Positions 50,594 to 60,055 are shown, numbered from the stretch's first letter. The stretch is DNA of 64,000 bases from JACCTH01 sp963761985 (GCA_963761985.1 CAVXIT010000012.1:124001-188000); one strand, 5' to 3'. The notes: generated by a model from the sequence alone, not told the origin. Numbers and translations: made by a program.

Positions 50594-51470
50594 TGCCCAC
50601 CAACCACGCCGCTCCGCGGACGCCGGAGGAATCACCGTGGGTGTTTTTCAACAGCGGCGTTTGGACTCTGTCCGAGAACACATAACGGTCCCAGCGGGAC
50701 GGGGTTTGGGTGTAGAGCTCGTCGACGTTGCTCATTCCTCCCCCGAGAACGATCGCGTCGGGGTCGAGGACATTGATGATGGTTGCGAGACCTCTGGCCA
50801 GACGGTCGCAGTAGTCGGCGAGATGCGCGGAAGCCTCGGCATCGCCTTGCCGCGACGCTTCGACCACTTCCTTCGCTGACGCCGCGCCGGCCAGCGCGGC
50901 AAAACCGGTTCCGGAAAGGAACGTCTCGATGCATCCGTGGAGTCCGCAGTAGCACGACGGACCCGGCATCTCATCGGGCCGGGGCCAAGGCAACGGGTTG
51001 TGACCCCACTCTCCTGCGACTCCGTTGGGGCCGTCGAGCGCCCGACCATCAACAACAACGCCGCCGCCAACTCCGGTGCCGATGATCACGCCAAATACGA
51101 CTTGGTGTGAAGCCGCGGCACCGTCGGCTGCCTCGGACAGGGTGAAACAATCGGCGTCATTCCTCAAGACCACCTCGCGGCCCAGTGCGCGCTCGAGGTC
51201 GGCGTGGAGTGGTTTGCCGTTGAGATAGACGGCGTTCGAGTTGCGGAGCGTGCCGCCGGAGATCGATCCCGGGGTTCCGATGCCGATCGCGGAAGCGACC
51301 GGTCCGGCTTTGGCCTCCAGGTTTGAAACCAGTTTGCCGATCGCCGCCAACGTGGCTTCGTAGTCTCCCCGGGGCGTGTCGATCCGGAGACGGGCCGGCT
51401 CACCACCTGCGGGATCGAGCACCACCCCCTCGATCTTGGTTCCGCCAAGATCTATGCCAAGTCGATTCAT
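50589..51470 (-). CDS. ROK family sugar kinase
   Basis: A 293-residue kinase. The N-terminal phosphate loop is LGIDLGGTKIEGVVLD, the catalytic Asp is in LRNDADCFTLSEA, and the zinc motif CYCGLHGCIETFLSG is standard for ROK kinases. The sugar (glucose, N-acetylglucosamine or other) is unknown, and no DNA-binding domain precedes it, so it is a kinase and not a NagC/XylR repressor. ATG 51470 is chosen; the longer frame upstream is antisense to the next gene. Confidence 0.88.
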   Translation of the reverse strand: MNRLGIDLGGTKIEGVVLDPAGGEPARLRIDTPRGDYEATLAAIGKLVSNLEAKAGPVASAIGIGTPGSISGGTLRNSNAVYLNGKPLHADLERALGREVVLRNDADCFTLSEAADGAAASHQVVFGVIIGTGVGGGVVVDGRALDGPNGVAGEWGHNPLPWPRPDEMPGPSCYCGLHGCIETFLSGTGFAALAGAASAKEVVEASRQGDAEASAHLADYCDRLARGLATIINVLDPDAIVLGGGMSNVDELYTQTPSRWDRYVFSDRVQTPLLKNTHGDSSGVRGAAWLVGI

Positions 51471-51492
51471 CTTGGTCGATTCATATGCTTGC

Positions 51493-52623
51493 TCAGCGGG
51501 CAGCCGCCGGATAGACCTCCGCGAGAAGATCGTTGAAGTTCGTCGTGGGGGCGAGTACCAGCTCACCGGCTCCCGTGCGGAAGTCGGTGACGTCGATCGA
51601 GAACCGATTGACTCCCTCACGACTGATCCCGCGGTATGCCCAGGCCGTGGAGATGGCATCCCCGAATGACCAGCCGCTATCCACCCGCACCGCCCCCGCC
51701 ACCGCTTCCAGTCGGGAGGAGAGCGACCCCAACGAGCCGAAGTTGGCCATGTTCTTGGCGAGCTGGAAAAGGATGTCTTGCTGGCGGCGCATCCGGTTGA
51801 AGTCAGAGCCTCCGACGATCTGCCATTCCCCGTCGATCAACTGCTCAGTGTTGCGGGATCGGGCCCAGGCCAGGGTCGTGTAGCCGTCGGCCCAGATACA
51901 ACCGCCGGGTAGATCCAGCCCCGAGTTGGGGTCTCGGGCCGGATGGTCGGTGCAAATGCTCGTCCCCCCCAACGCGTTCACCACCGCAGCGAACCCGTCG
52001 AAGCTGAGCCGGGCGACATGATCGATCGGGACGCCGGTGAAACCCTCGACCATCAGCGCGATGAGCTCGGTTCCTGAGGCAAAGTCGGTGCAGCCGCCGA
52101 GGCCGGCGTTGATCCGGCTCCAGCCGCCGGTGCACGGGTTGGCCACATAGAGATCGCGCGGCAGCGAAACCAGGATCGGAGCAGCACCGTCATTGGGGGC
52201 GAGCGCCAGGATGATGGTGTCGGCCCGCGAGCCCGATTCATCGCTCCCCACGCCGAGATAAGCATCGAACATGTCATCGGGCAGCGTCCGCCCGATCGCC
52301 GCCGGATTCGAATAGCCGCGCTTCCGTTCGGTATCAGAGGCGTAGAACTCAGCCTCGATCTCAGCTGCGGCAAGATCGCGTGCGGCCGCCTGGTCGATCA
52401 AAAGCCGCTCGGCCGCTTCGAGGCGAGCGGCGGCGTCCCGAATCTCGTCGGGACTTCTCTGCAGCATCGCCATCGAAGCACCCATCGGGTTGAAATCGTC
52501 GGTGGCAACCGCCTCGAACGTCAGCCAGATCTGAGAGACGAAGAAGCCAACCGTGCCCAGCACGATTCCGCCGACCACGATGACGGTCGTGCGAATCGGA
52601 TGTTGCAGCGCGTACCCAACCAT
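51493..52623 (-). CDS. LytR-CpsA-Psr (LCP) family protein
   Basis: A 376-residue membrane-anchored enzyme. One N-terminal helix (residues 10-30) is followed by a coiled-coil-like segment and the LCP domain with SRADTIILALAPNDG, LVSLPRDLYV, INAGLGG and WARSRNTEQLIDGEWQIVGGSDFNRMRRQQ. LCP proteins attach glycopolymers to peptidoglycan outside the cell membrane. ATG 52623 follows GGAGG. The ROK gene follows after 22 bases on the same strand. Confidence 0.88.
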   Translation of the reverse strand: MVGYALQHPIRTTVIVVGGIVLGTVGFFVSQIWLTFEAVATDDFNPMGASMAMLQRSPDEIRDAAARLEAAERLLIDQAAARDLAAAEIEAEFYASDTERKRGYSNPAAIGRTLPDDMFDAYLGVGSDESGSRADTIILALAPNDGAAPILVSLPRDLYVANPCTGGWSRINAGLGGCTDFASGTELIALMVEGFTGVPIDHVARLSFDGFAAVVNALGGTSICTDHPARDPNSGLDLPGGCIWADGYTTLAWARSRNTEQLIDGEWQIVGGSDFNRMRRQQDILFQLAKNMANFGSLGSLSSRLEAVAGAVRVDSGWSFGDAISTAWAYRGISREGVNRFSIDVTDFRTGAGELVLAPTTNFNDLLAEVYPAAAR

Positions 52624-52665
52624 GGGGCCTCCGGGGTGAACAGAAATGGTAAGGCGCGCGAGGCT

Positions 52666-53064
52666 TCAGCTCTGGGAGATGAAGACCGTTCCGGTGAAGT
52701 GGCCCACCACGCGTTGATCGGAGCGATGCACGAGCACGCGATAGGTGGCAAGAGTTCTTCCGCGATGAATCTCGGTCGCGGTGGCGGTCAACTCATCACC
52801 CGGCTTGGTCCCAGCTGAGAACACCATGTGGGTATCGATCGCTGAAGCGTTCGGCTCGTAGGAGTTGGCATAGAGCGAAAAAGCGCAATCGGCCAGGCTG
52901 AAAACGACGCCACCATGGGTTGCGCCGTGAAAGTTGGTCTGCTCCTCGGTGATCGTCATACCAACTTTCAAGAAATCGTTCCCCACCTCGACCAGGCTGA
53001 TGCCAAAGCTCTGCGCGTAGCGATCAGACTCGAGACGGGCGCTCACCCTGCCCGCATCGATCAC
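52666..53064 (-). CDS. PaaI-like hotdog thioesterase
   Basis: A 132-residue single-hotdog enzyme. The stretch TNFHGATHGGVVFSLADCAFSLYANS is the PaaI/YdiI-type signature with the helix that carries the catalytic residues, followed by HMVFSAGTKPGDELTATATEIHRGRTLATY. GTG 53064 overlaps the amidotransferase stop as GTGA. It may act on phenylacetyl- or other acyl-CoA, but no pathway genes are nearby. Confidence 0.85.
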   Translation of the reverse strand: MIDAGRVSARLESDRYAQSFGISLVEVGNDFLKVGMTITEEQTNFHGATHGGVVFSLADCAFSLYANSYEPNASAIDTHMVFSAGTKPGDELTATATEIHRGRTLATYRVLVHRSDQRVVGHFTGTVFISQS

Positions 53065-53738
53065 CCCTCCTCCAACCACGACCGAAAGAAGGCGCGAGAG
53101 GTGCTGTCCAATTCGCGATCGGCCTCTTCGAGATGCTGGCTATAGCTGTCGTAGTCAATTCCAGCCTTCGGGAGTAACGACCAATCCTCTTTGCCCCATC
53201 GTTTGGCGAGATCGAGGTCGGCATCGGGGTGGAACTGCACCGCCAGGGCCGAGCCCAGGCGAAATGCCTGCGGGAACATTGCGCTTCTGGCAAGCAACGT
53301 CGCGCCGGGCGGAAGGTGGAACGTGTCCTGGTGCAAACTGAACACACGACTGCCAAGCGCCTGAATAGAAGGGTCAGCCTGGCCTTCCTCGGTCAAGACG
53401 AGGTCGACAACATCGGCCTCCGGGCGTTGCGCGGGAAAGGCGGTTCCGCCAAGGGCTGCGGCCAGGAGCTGACTCCCCAGACAAACGCCGAGCACCGGCA
53501 GTCCCTCTGCGACCAGGCCGGCGAGCCACTCCTTCTCGGCTTGCATCCAGGTGTGGAGGTTGTCCTCGTAGGCCCCCATCTCCCCGCCGAGCGTCACGAC
53601 CCGATCGAACGACTCGCTCGTCGGAACTTCATCGCCCTGATGGAGGTAAATCCGAGCCACTGCTGCGCCGATGCGGGCAAGTTCGTCATCAAGGCGACCA
53701 GTGGTTTGTTCGCAGTGGTAGACGACACTGACGCGCAC
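53061..53738 (-). CDS. Class I glutamine amidotransferase-like protein
   Basis: A 225-residue protein of the type 1 glutamine amidotransferase (GuaA-like) fold. The nucleophile elbow is GVCLGSQLLAAALG, the catalytic His follows in AVQFHPDADLDLA, and RVVTLGGEMGAYED is typical of the stand-alone GATase family that hydrolyses glutamine or gamma-glutamyl compounds. GTG 53738 is preferred because the frame before it overlaps the divergent purC. It is convergent with nothing and heads a two-gene unit with the hotdog thioesterase. Confidence 0.85.
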   Translation of the reverse strand: MRVSVVYHCEQTTGRLDDELARIGAAVARIYLHQGDEVPTSESFDRVVTLGGEMGAYEDNLHTWMQAEKEWLAGLVAEGLPVLGVCLGSQLLAAALGGTAFPAQRPEADVVDLVLTEEGQADPSIQALGSRVFSLHQDTFHLPPGATLLARSAMFPQAFRLGSALAVQFHPDADLDLAKRWGKEDWSLLPKAGIDYDSYSQHLEEADRELDSTSRAFFRSWLEEG

Positions 53739-53772
53739 GGCGGCAACGCTAACGCCCTTTAGGATCGACCCA

Positions 53773-54651
53773 GTGAGAAAGATCGGTTCCGGCAAGGTTC
53801 GAGACATCTACGACGTCGGTGACGACCGCCTTTTGCTGGTCGCCAGCGACCGGATCAGCGCCTACGACGTTGTTCTGCCCGACCCGATCCCGGACAAAGG
53901 CCGGGTGCTCACGGCTATCTCCAAGTTCTTCTTCGAGTTGCTAGACGTTCCGAACCACTTCCTCAGCACTGACATCTCCGAATTCGAGCTGCCCGAATCA
54001 GATTGGCCCGATCCTCAGTACTTCGCCGGGCGATCAATGGTGGTTAAGAAGGCCGAAGTGGTGCCGGTCGAATGCGTCGTGCGGGGATACCTATACGGGT
54101 CCTCCTGGCGAGAGTATGAGGCCGGAGGAGGACCGACGACGGAGCACCTGCCGGCGGGATTGCTGCTCGCCGACCGACTCGCCGAACCGATCTTCACCCC
54201 CGCGACGAAAGCGACCGAAGGGCACGACGAGAACCTGGATGAAGCGGGAGCGCGCAGCCTTATCGGTGATGATCTGTACGAAGAGCTCAAGGCGCGCTCG
54301 CTCGATATCTATAAAGGCGCCGCCGAGCACGCGACAAACCGCGGAGTGATCCTGGCCGATACGAAGTTCGAGTTCGGACATGCCGGAGACGAGCTCATCC
54401 TCATCGATGAGGTCCTCACTCCCGATTCCTCGCGCTACTGGCCGGCTGACGAATGGAAGCCGGGCAAGGACGTTCCTTCCTTCGACAAACAGTACGTGCG
54501 GGATTGGCTCGATCGATCCCGGTGGGACCATCAGCCGCCTGCGCCCCATCTGCCCCCGGATGTGATCGAAGGCACTCATCAACGCTACGTCGAAGCCCAC
54601 GATCGCATCACCGGGACGAGCTTCGCCCACTACCTGGCCGCACACACATGA
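53773..54651 (+). CDS. purC: SAICAR synthase
   Basis: A 292-residue ATP-dependent ligase joining CAIR and aspartate. Diagnostic stretches are KVRDIYDVGDDRLLLVASDRISAYDVVLPDPIP, VECVVRGYLYGSSWREY, PIFTPATKATEGHDENLD and LADTKFEFG, LIDEVLTPDSSRYWPADEW. GTG 53773 lies 34 bases from the divergent amidotransferase gene. The stop overlaps purS as ATGA. It opens the purC-purS-purQ-purL run. Confidence 0.96.
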   Translation: MRKIGSGKVRDIYDVGDDRLLLVASDRISAYDVVLPDPIPDKGRVLTAISKFFFELLDVPNHFLSTDISEFELPESDWPDPQYFAGRSMVVKKAEVVPVECVVRGYLYGSSWREYEAGGGPTTEHLPAGLLLADRLAEPIFTPATKATEGHDENLDEAGARSLIGDDLYEELKARSLDIYKGAAEHATNRGVILADTKFEFGHAGDELILIDEVLTPDSSRYWPADEWKPGKDVPSFDKQYVRDWLDRSRWDHQPPAPHLPPDVIEGTHQRYVEAHDRITGTSFAHYLAAHT

Positions 54652-54896
54652 AAGTGATGGTGACGGTTTCCATAACCCGCCGGCCCGAGATTTCCGACCC
54701 CCAAGGCACCACCGTTCGTCGAGCCTTGCACAACCTCGGTTTTTCCGAAGTGGAGAGCATTCGATTTGACCGACTGTTGACGCTGGAGGTGGAGGGCACT
54801 GACGACGAAGCGATCCGCCGCCGCGTGCAGGAGATGTGTGAACGACTGCTCGCCAACCCCGTACTCGAGGACTTTGCGGTGGAGGTCGGCGGCTGA
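54648..54896 (+). CDS. purS: FGAM synthase subunit PurS
   Basis: An 82-residue small subunit that holds PurL and PurQ together. The fold marks are VMVTVSITRRPEISDPQGTTVRRALHNLGF and VESIRFDRLLTLEVEG, with the C-terminal CERLLANPVLEDFAVEV. ATG 54648 overlaps the purC stop as ATGA. The presence of a separate PurS means the enzyme is the three-part type found in Gram-positive bacteria. Confidence 0.95.
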   Translation: MKVMVTVSITRRPEISDPQGTTVRRALHNLGFSEVESIRFDRLLTLEVEGTDDEAIRRRVQEMCERLLANPVLEDFAVEVGG

Positions 54897-55534
54897 CCCG
54901 TATCGCTGTTGCGGTCTTTCCCGGAACGAACTGCGAATTGGACGTTGCCGAAGCGCTCACGCGGCTCGGAGCTGACGCCGAGATTGTTTGGCACAACGAA
55001 TCGAGTCTGAGTGGCTTCGACGGCGTGGTCTTGCCTGGTGGGTTTGCCCACGGCGATTACCTTCGCACCGGCGCCATCGCTCGCCTTTCGCCGATCATGT
55101 CAGCCGTCGCTCAATTCGCCGCCGACGGCCGGCCCGTTCTTGGTATCTGCAACGGTTTTCAGGTGCTGTGCGAATCCGGCCTTCTTCCGGGCGTTCTCAT
55201 CGCCAATCACGATCTGAGCTTCATCTGTCGATTCGTCGAGCTCGAGGTCAGCGATCCAACGTCGATGCTCACTAACGGCCTGGCCCGTGGTCAGTCGCTG
55301 CGGCTTCCACTCAACTCGTATGAGGGGAACTACATCGACCCGGGCCGTTCGGGACGGAGCGTCTTGAGGTATCTCGACAATCCCAACGGTTCCCAGGATG
55401 GCATCGCCGCCGTCGCCAACGAGGATGGAAATGTGGTGGGGATCATGCCTCACCCCGAGCGAGCCAGCGGTGATTGGCTCGGCTCGACCGACGGCAATGT
55501 TTTGCTCGAGTCCTTCTTGCGAGCGTCCGGATGA
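54893..55534 (+). CDS. purQ: FGAM synthase glutaminase subunit PurQ (apparent CTG start)
   Basis: A 213-residue glutaminase that feeds ammonia to PurL. The N-terminal IAVAVFPGTNCELDVAEAL is essential to the family, the nucleophile is in GICNGFQVLCESG, VLPGGFAHGDYLRTGAIA follows, and IMPHPERASGD carries His and Glu. Its frame holds no ATG, GTG or TTG between an upstream stop at 54839-54841 and this region; the first usual start, TTG 54938, would cut into it. CTG 54893 overlaps the purS stop as CTGA, with GGAGG seven bases before. A base error is possible. Confidence 0.88.
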   Translation: MTRIAVAVFPGTNCELDVAEALTRLGADAEIVWHNESSLSGFDGVVLPGGFAHGDYLRTGAIARLSPIMSAVAQFAADGRPVLGICNGFQVLCESGLLPGVLIANHDLSFICRFVELEVSDPTSMLTNGLARGQSLRLPLNSYEGNYIDPGRSGRSVLRYLDNPNGSQDGIAAVANEDGNVVGIMPHPERASGDWLGSTDGNVLLESFLRASG

Positions 55535-57702
55535 CGGTCGAGGAACTCTCGAAACACGAGCAACTCGGCCTCACCGACGACGAGTACGCATCGATCGTCG
55601 AACTTCTCGGGCGGGAGCCGCGAACCGCCGAGCTGGCGATGTTCTCGGTGATGTGGTCTGAACACTGCTCGTACAAGTCCTCCCGCGTGCATCTGAGCCG
55701 CTTCCCAACCGACGCGCCGTGGGTGGTGGTGGGGCCAGGTGAGAACGCCGGTGTCGTCGATATTGGCGATGGGCTCCTGGCGGCCTTGCGAATCGAAAGC
55801 CACAACCACCCGTCTTATGTCGAGCCGTTTCAGGGAGCCGCCACCGGGGTGGGCGGAATCATCCGCGACGTTTTCACAATGGGAGCGCGGCCCATCGCCC
55901 TTTGGGATTCCCTCCGCTTCGGCCCCCAGGATCAGCCACACAATCGTTTTCTCTTTCAGGGAGTCGTCGCCGGAATCGCTTCGTATGGCAATGCCGTGGG
56001 GGTGCCAACTGTTGGTGGCGAGTTGTCCTTCGCCGAGCACTACTCGGACAACCCGTTAGTCAACGTGATGTGCCTCGGACTTCTCCGAACTGATGATCTC
56101 GTGCTTGCCACGACCGGCGCTCCGGGCAACAAAGCGATTCTCCTGGGCGCCGCGACTGGCCGCGATGGAATCGGCGGCGCCTCGGTGCTTGCCTCCTCTT
56201 CCTTCGATGAGACCTCGGCAAGCAAGCGCCCCGCAGTGCAGGTCGGCGACCCCTTCGAGGAGAAGAAGCTCATCGAGGCTTGTCTTGAGCTCTACCAACG
56301 CAAACTGGTCGTGGGAGTTCAGGATCTCGGCGCGGCTGGCCTTTCGTGCGCGATCTCGGAGCCAACCGCGAAAGCAGGGACCGGAATCGACGTCAATCTC
56401 GACCTAGTCCATACCCGTGAATCCGGCATGACCCCACCCGAGCTGCTCATGTCGGAGTCACAGGAACGGATGCTGGCCTTCGTCGAGCCCTCGCAGGTCG
56501 ACGAGGTTCTGGCCATCGCTCGCAAATGGGAGATCGATGCCTCGGTCATCGGCACCGTCCTCGACGAGCCGATTGTGCGGGTTCACGCCGACGGTCACCT
56601 CGTGGCCGAGATGTCTGCGAGAGCGTTGACCCTTGACGCGCCTCGCTATGAACGGCCCCTCGGCGAGCCCTCCTGGATGGAGGACCTCTGGTCGAACACT
56701 GTCCATTTCGTCCGAACTCCCGATGTGGCCACAGCAGTGCTGCAACTTCTCGCCGAACCCGAACTCGGGTCGAAGGCGTGGGTCTTTGAACAGTTCGACC
56801 ACATGCTCTTTCTCAACACAGTCGTCGGACCAGGGCATGACGCGACGCTGCTTCGGGTGAAGGACACCAATCGGGGCCTCGCCCTCTCGACCGACGGCGA
56901 TGGGCGCCTTTGCTATCTCGATCCTCGTCGCGGCGGCGCGCGCCTGGTGTGGGAGGCCGCGCTCAATGTTGCGGTGGTAGGAGCCGAGCCGCTGGCCGTG
57001 GTCGACAATTTGAACTTTGGCAATCCCGAGAAGCCAGACGTCATGTGGCAGTTCCGTGAGGTCGTGCATGGGATAGCCGAGGCATGCGAATCTCTCGGCG
57101 TTCCTGTGATTGGCGGGAACGTGTCGTTTTACAACCAAACAGACGGGCTCGATATCTACCCAACTCCGGTGATCGGGATGCTGGGACTGATCGAGGAACT
57201 GGTGCTTCCTGCGCCGCGTCTCGACCGGGCCGAAGCAGGAATGGACATCTGGCTGATAGGGAGCGACTGGGCAATCAACCTGGCCGGCTCCATCTTCGAG
57301 AAGGTCACCTTCGGACACGTGGGCGGCCGGCCCTCGTCAGCTGATCCGACGATGGGCAAAGCGATCCTGCGCGTCGCGCGCCGTTTGGCCGCAGCCGGAG
57401 CACCAGTCCTGCACGACATCTCCACCGGCGGTTTGGCAGTAGCGCTCGCGGAGATTTGTATCGCCTCTGGAATCGGCGCCGACATCTCATACGACGACTG
57501 GCGATCTCTTTTCTCCGAGGACCCACACCGACTGCTGCTTGTCGCGCCGGCATCTCTTGATGTGAGTGAAGTTGCCCGCGACGAAGGGGTGCCCATCCGA
57601 AAGCTCGGAGCCATGGGTGGATCGGTTTTTCGGCTGGGCCGATCCGAGTTAAATCTCGCCACCATGAGCGACGTGTACAAGTCGAACTTCGTTTCCGTAT
57701 GA
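55531..57702 (+). CDS. purL: FGAM synthase large subunit PurL
   Basis: A 723-residue subunit of the three-part FGAM synthase. The N-terminal ELAMFSVMWSEHCSYKSSRVHLSRF and VVVGPGENAGVVDIGDG, AALRIESHNHPSYVEPFQGAATGVGGIIRDVFTMGARPIA hold the ATP and substrate sites. GNVSFYNQTDG and the DISTGGLAVALAEICIASG end are also typical. ATG 55531 overlaps purQ as ATGA, and the stop overlaps the next gene the same way. Confidence 0.96.
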   Translation: MTVEELSKHEQLGLTDDEYASIVELLGREPRTAELAMFSVMWSEHCSYKSSRVHLSRFPTDAPWVVVGPGENAGVVDIGDGLLAALRIESHNHPSYVEPFQGAATGVGGIIRDVFTMGARPIALWDSLRFGPQDQPHNRFLFQGVVAGIASYGNAVGVPTVGGELSFAEHYSDNPLVNVMCLGLLRTDDLVLATTGAPGNKAILLGAATGRDGIGGASVLASSSFDETSASKRPAVQVGDPFEEKKLIEACLELYQRKLVVGVQDLGAAGLSCAISEPTAKAGTGIDVNLDLVHTRESGMTPPELLMSESQERMLAFVEPSQVDEVLAIARKWEIDASVIGTVLDEPIVRVHADGHLVAEMSARALTLDAPRYERPLGEPSWMEDLWSNTVHFVRTPDVATAVLQLLAEPELGSKAWVFEQFDHMLFLNTVVGPGHDATLLRVKDTNRGLALSTDGDGRLCYLDPRRGGARLVWEAALNVAVVGAEPLAVVDNLNFGNPEKPDVMWQFREVVHGIAEACESLGVPVIGGNVSFYNQTDGLDIYPTPVIGMLGLIEELVLPAPRLDRAEAGMDIWLIGSDWAINLAGSIFEKVTFGHVGGRPSSADPTMGKAILRVARRLAAAGAPVLHDISTGGLAVALAEICIASGIGADISYDDWRSLFSEDPHRLLLVAPASLDVSEVARDEGVPIRKLGAMGGSVFRLGRSELNLATMSDVYKSNFVSV

Positions 57703-59459
57703 GCACCCCCCTGCGGAGACTTTGGCGTTACGCCGGTCCCTACCGCCCGCGAGTGGTGAAGGCAACGGTCTTCTCTGTGTTCAACAAGCTGGCCGACGTT
57801 CTCCCCGAGTTGGTCATCGGGGCTGCGGTCGACGTGGTCGTGCGTGGAGCCGACTCGTTTATCGGCCGCGCGTTCGGCATTGCGGATCGATTTGGCCAAC
57901 TGGTTGTCCTGGCCGGGATCAACTTTGCGATCTGGCTGATCGAGTCGATCACCGAGTACATCGCCTCGCTCGAATGGCGCAACCTCGCGCAAACCATCGA
58001 ACACGACGCTCGCATGGATGCCTACCGCCACGTACAGGAACTCGAGCAGGCATGGTTCGAGGATCGGTCGACGGGTGGTCTGCTTTCGATTCTCAACGAT
58101 GATGTCAACCAGCTGGAGCGCTTCCTCGACATTGGCGCGTCGGACCTGATCCGTACTTTCGTCAATGTGGTGTTCGTGGGAGTGGTCTTCTTCGTCGCCT
58201 CGCCTCTGGTCGGCCTAGTGGCCTTTCTCCCCATTCCGCTGATCGTGTGGGGATCCATTCTCTATCAGTCGCGCCTCTCACCTCGATATCAGGCCGTGCG
58301 CGAGGCTGCAGGCGACCTCGGTGCGCTGCTCGCCAACAACATCTCCGGGATTACGACCATACGCGCCTTTTCGGCCGAAGAACGTGAGTCCGAGCGTGTC
58401 ACGGCGGCCTCCAACCGCTATCGATTCGCCAACCGCGACGCCATTCGCCTCTCGTCGGCGTTTGTTCCGATCATCCGGCTCGCAATCTTGGCTGGCTTCA
58501 CGCTCACTTTGATCCTGGGTGGTCGCGCGACTCTTGATGGAGCGATGGAAGTGGGCGTCTTTTCGGTGCTGGTCTACATGACCCAACGACTGCTCTGGCC
58601 ATTGACCAGGTTGGGAGAGACGCTCGACCTTTACCAACGGGCCATGGCCTCGACCCGCCGGATACTCGATTTGCTCGCTGTGTCTCCCTCGATCATCGGG
58701 GGATCGTCGACTCTGCCCGCAAAACCAGAAGGGGCGGTCCGTTTCGAAGAGGTGTCGTTCGCTTATGCCGACTCACGACCCGTGCTCGAGCAGCTCAATC
58801 TCGAGATTCCTGCCGGTGAGACTCACGCGATCGTCGGGGCCACAGGTGTCGGCAAGTCCACCCTGGTCAAGCTGCTGCTCCGGCTCTATGAGCCAACGAG
58901 CGGAAGAATCACCTTCGATGACGTCGATCTGAGCGACCTCACTTTTGAGGCGCTCCGGGGGGCGATCGGCTATGTCGGCCAGGATGTGTTCCTCTTCCAG
59001 GGAACTGTCTACGAGAACCTCGCGTATGGCAACCCGGACGCGACCGATAGCGAAATCACTTTGGCGGCCGACCTCGCCGAGGCGACCGAGTTCATCGAAG
59101 AACTCCCCCAAAGGTACGAGACCGTCGTCGGGGAGCGTGGCCAGAAGCTCTCCGGCGGCCAGCGTCAGCGGCTCTCCATCGCCCGCGCAATCTTGCGCGA
59201 GCCGGCGGTATTGGTCTTAGACGAAGCCACGTCATCGGTCGACAACGAAACCGAGGCAGCCATCCAGCATTCGCTCGACATCGTCGGCAAGGACCGGACC
59301 GTCATTGTCATCGCCCACCGGCTCTCAACGGTGCGAAATGCCGATCGCATCCATGTCATGGCCAACGGCCGGATCACCGAGGCCGGGACGCACGAGGAGC
59401 TGGTCGCCCGCGACGGCGTTTACGCCGCCCTGTGGAGGGTCCAAACCGGCGAGCGGTGA
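57699..59459 (+). CDS. ABC exporter, fused membrane and ATPase domains
   Basis: A 586-residue half-exporter, likely a homodimer. Residues 1-330 hold six helices with long intracellular loops, including VQELEQAWFEDRSTGGLLSILNDDVNQLERF, and residues 340-586 the ATPase: Walker A GATGVGKST, signature LSGGQRQRLSIA, Walker B VLVLDEATSSVD, H-loop IAHRLSTV. It looks like multidrug or lipid exporters. ATG 57699 overlaps the purL stop as ATGA, an odd neighbour for purine genes and perhaps only read-through coupling. Confidence 0.92.
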   Translation: MSTPLRRLWRYAGPYRPRVVKATVFSVFNKLADVLPELVIGAAVDVVVRGADSFIGRAFGIADRFGQLVVLAGINFAIWLIESITEYIASLEWRNLAQTIEHDARMDAYRHVQELEQAWFEDRSTGGLLSILNDDVNQLERFLDIGASDLIRTFVNVVFVGVVFFVASPLVGLVAFLPIPLIVWGSILYQSRLSPRYQAVREAAGDLGALLANNISGITTIRAFSAEERESERVTAASNRYRFANRDAIRLSSAFVPIIRLAILAGFTLTLILGGRATLDGAMEVGVFSVLVYMTQRLLWPLTRLGETLDLYQRAMASTRRILDLLAVSPSIIGGSSTLPAKPEGAVRFEEVSFAYADSRPVLEQLNLEIPAGETHAIVGATGVGKSTLVKLLLRLYEPTSGRITFDDVDLSDLTFEALRGAIGYVGQDVFLFQGTVYENLAYGNPDATDSEITLAADLAEATEFIEELPQRYETVVGERGQKLSGGQRQRLSIARAILREPAVLVLDEATSSVDNETEAAIQHSLDIVGKDRTVIVIAHRLSTVRNADRIHVMANGRITEAGTHEELVARDGVYAALWRVQTGER

Positions 59460-59463
59460 TCTG

Positions 59464-60022
59464 TCAGCGAGGTGTGTCGGAATCAGGCGTGAAGGCGGGG
59501 CCGTGGCCGGGGACGATCAGATCGGCCACTGCCAGAATCCGTTCGCGACCCGCGTGGAGCAACCCGGGGTCGGTGGCAAAAGGGTCCTCCGGCGGTCCTG
59601 CGGCGTAGAACCAGAGGTGGGTGAAAACGACCAGGCCGGCGTCGGTTTCGACCAGCGTTGAGATGTCCTGGGGGGTGTGGCCCGGCGTCTCCCACAGGGT
59701 CATCGCCGGTGACACTTTGAACCCCTCCGCGGGATGGCTGTCCCAGGAGTCGTAGTGATAGGTGGCCCAATGATCATGGACCCGGGCATGCGGAAACATG
59801 CCGACATTGACGGTGTGATCGGGGTGGTGATGGCTGATGACTACATCGGTCACCGCGGCGACTTCCACTCCCAGACCAAGTAGGGGCCGCGAAATCGCTT
59901 CTTGCGACGGCGCCAGGCCCGGGTCGATGACGACCCTTCTGGTCGCCATCAATCACCAAGCTGACCGTCGAGCGGACTCGTGGGCTCCCCGCTCCCGGCT
60001 GCAGGACATGGAAGGCTGCCAT
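59464..60022 (-). CDS. MBL-fold metallo-hydrolase, frameshifted as given
   Basis: The metallo-beta-lactamase fold is clear in the C-terminal part: RRVVIDPGLA, TDVVISHHHPDHTVNVG with the metal motif HxHxDH-like, TLWETPGHTPQDIS and DLIVPGHGPAF. The N-terminal strand, MAAFHVLQPGAGSPRVRSTVSLVID, lies in another frame, and the two meet near 59941; dropping one base there gives a continuous 185-residue protein. ATG 60022 starts the joined gene. The substrate is unknown. It is divergent from purF and flanked by a 21-base palindrome. Confidence 0.7.
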
Positions 60023-60028
60023 GTTCGG

Positions 60029-60049
60029 ATGGTACGGCGGCCGTACCAT
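60029..60049. promoter_or_regulatory. Palindrome between the MBL-fold gene and purF
   Basis: ATGGTACGG and CCGTACCAT form perfect 9-base arms around CGG. The site fills most of the 33-base gap between ATG 60022 on the minus strand and GTG 60056 on the plus strand, so it is a good candidate operator for one or both genes. Confidence 0.55.
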
Positions 60050-60055
60050 GCGACG

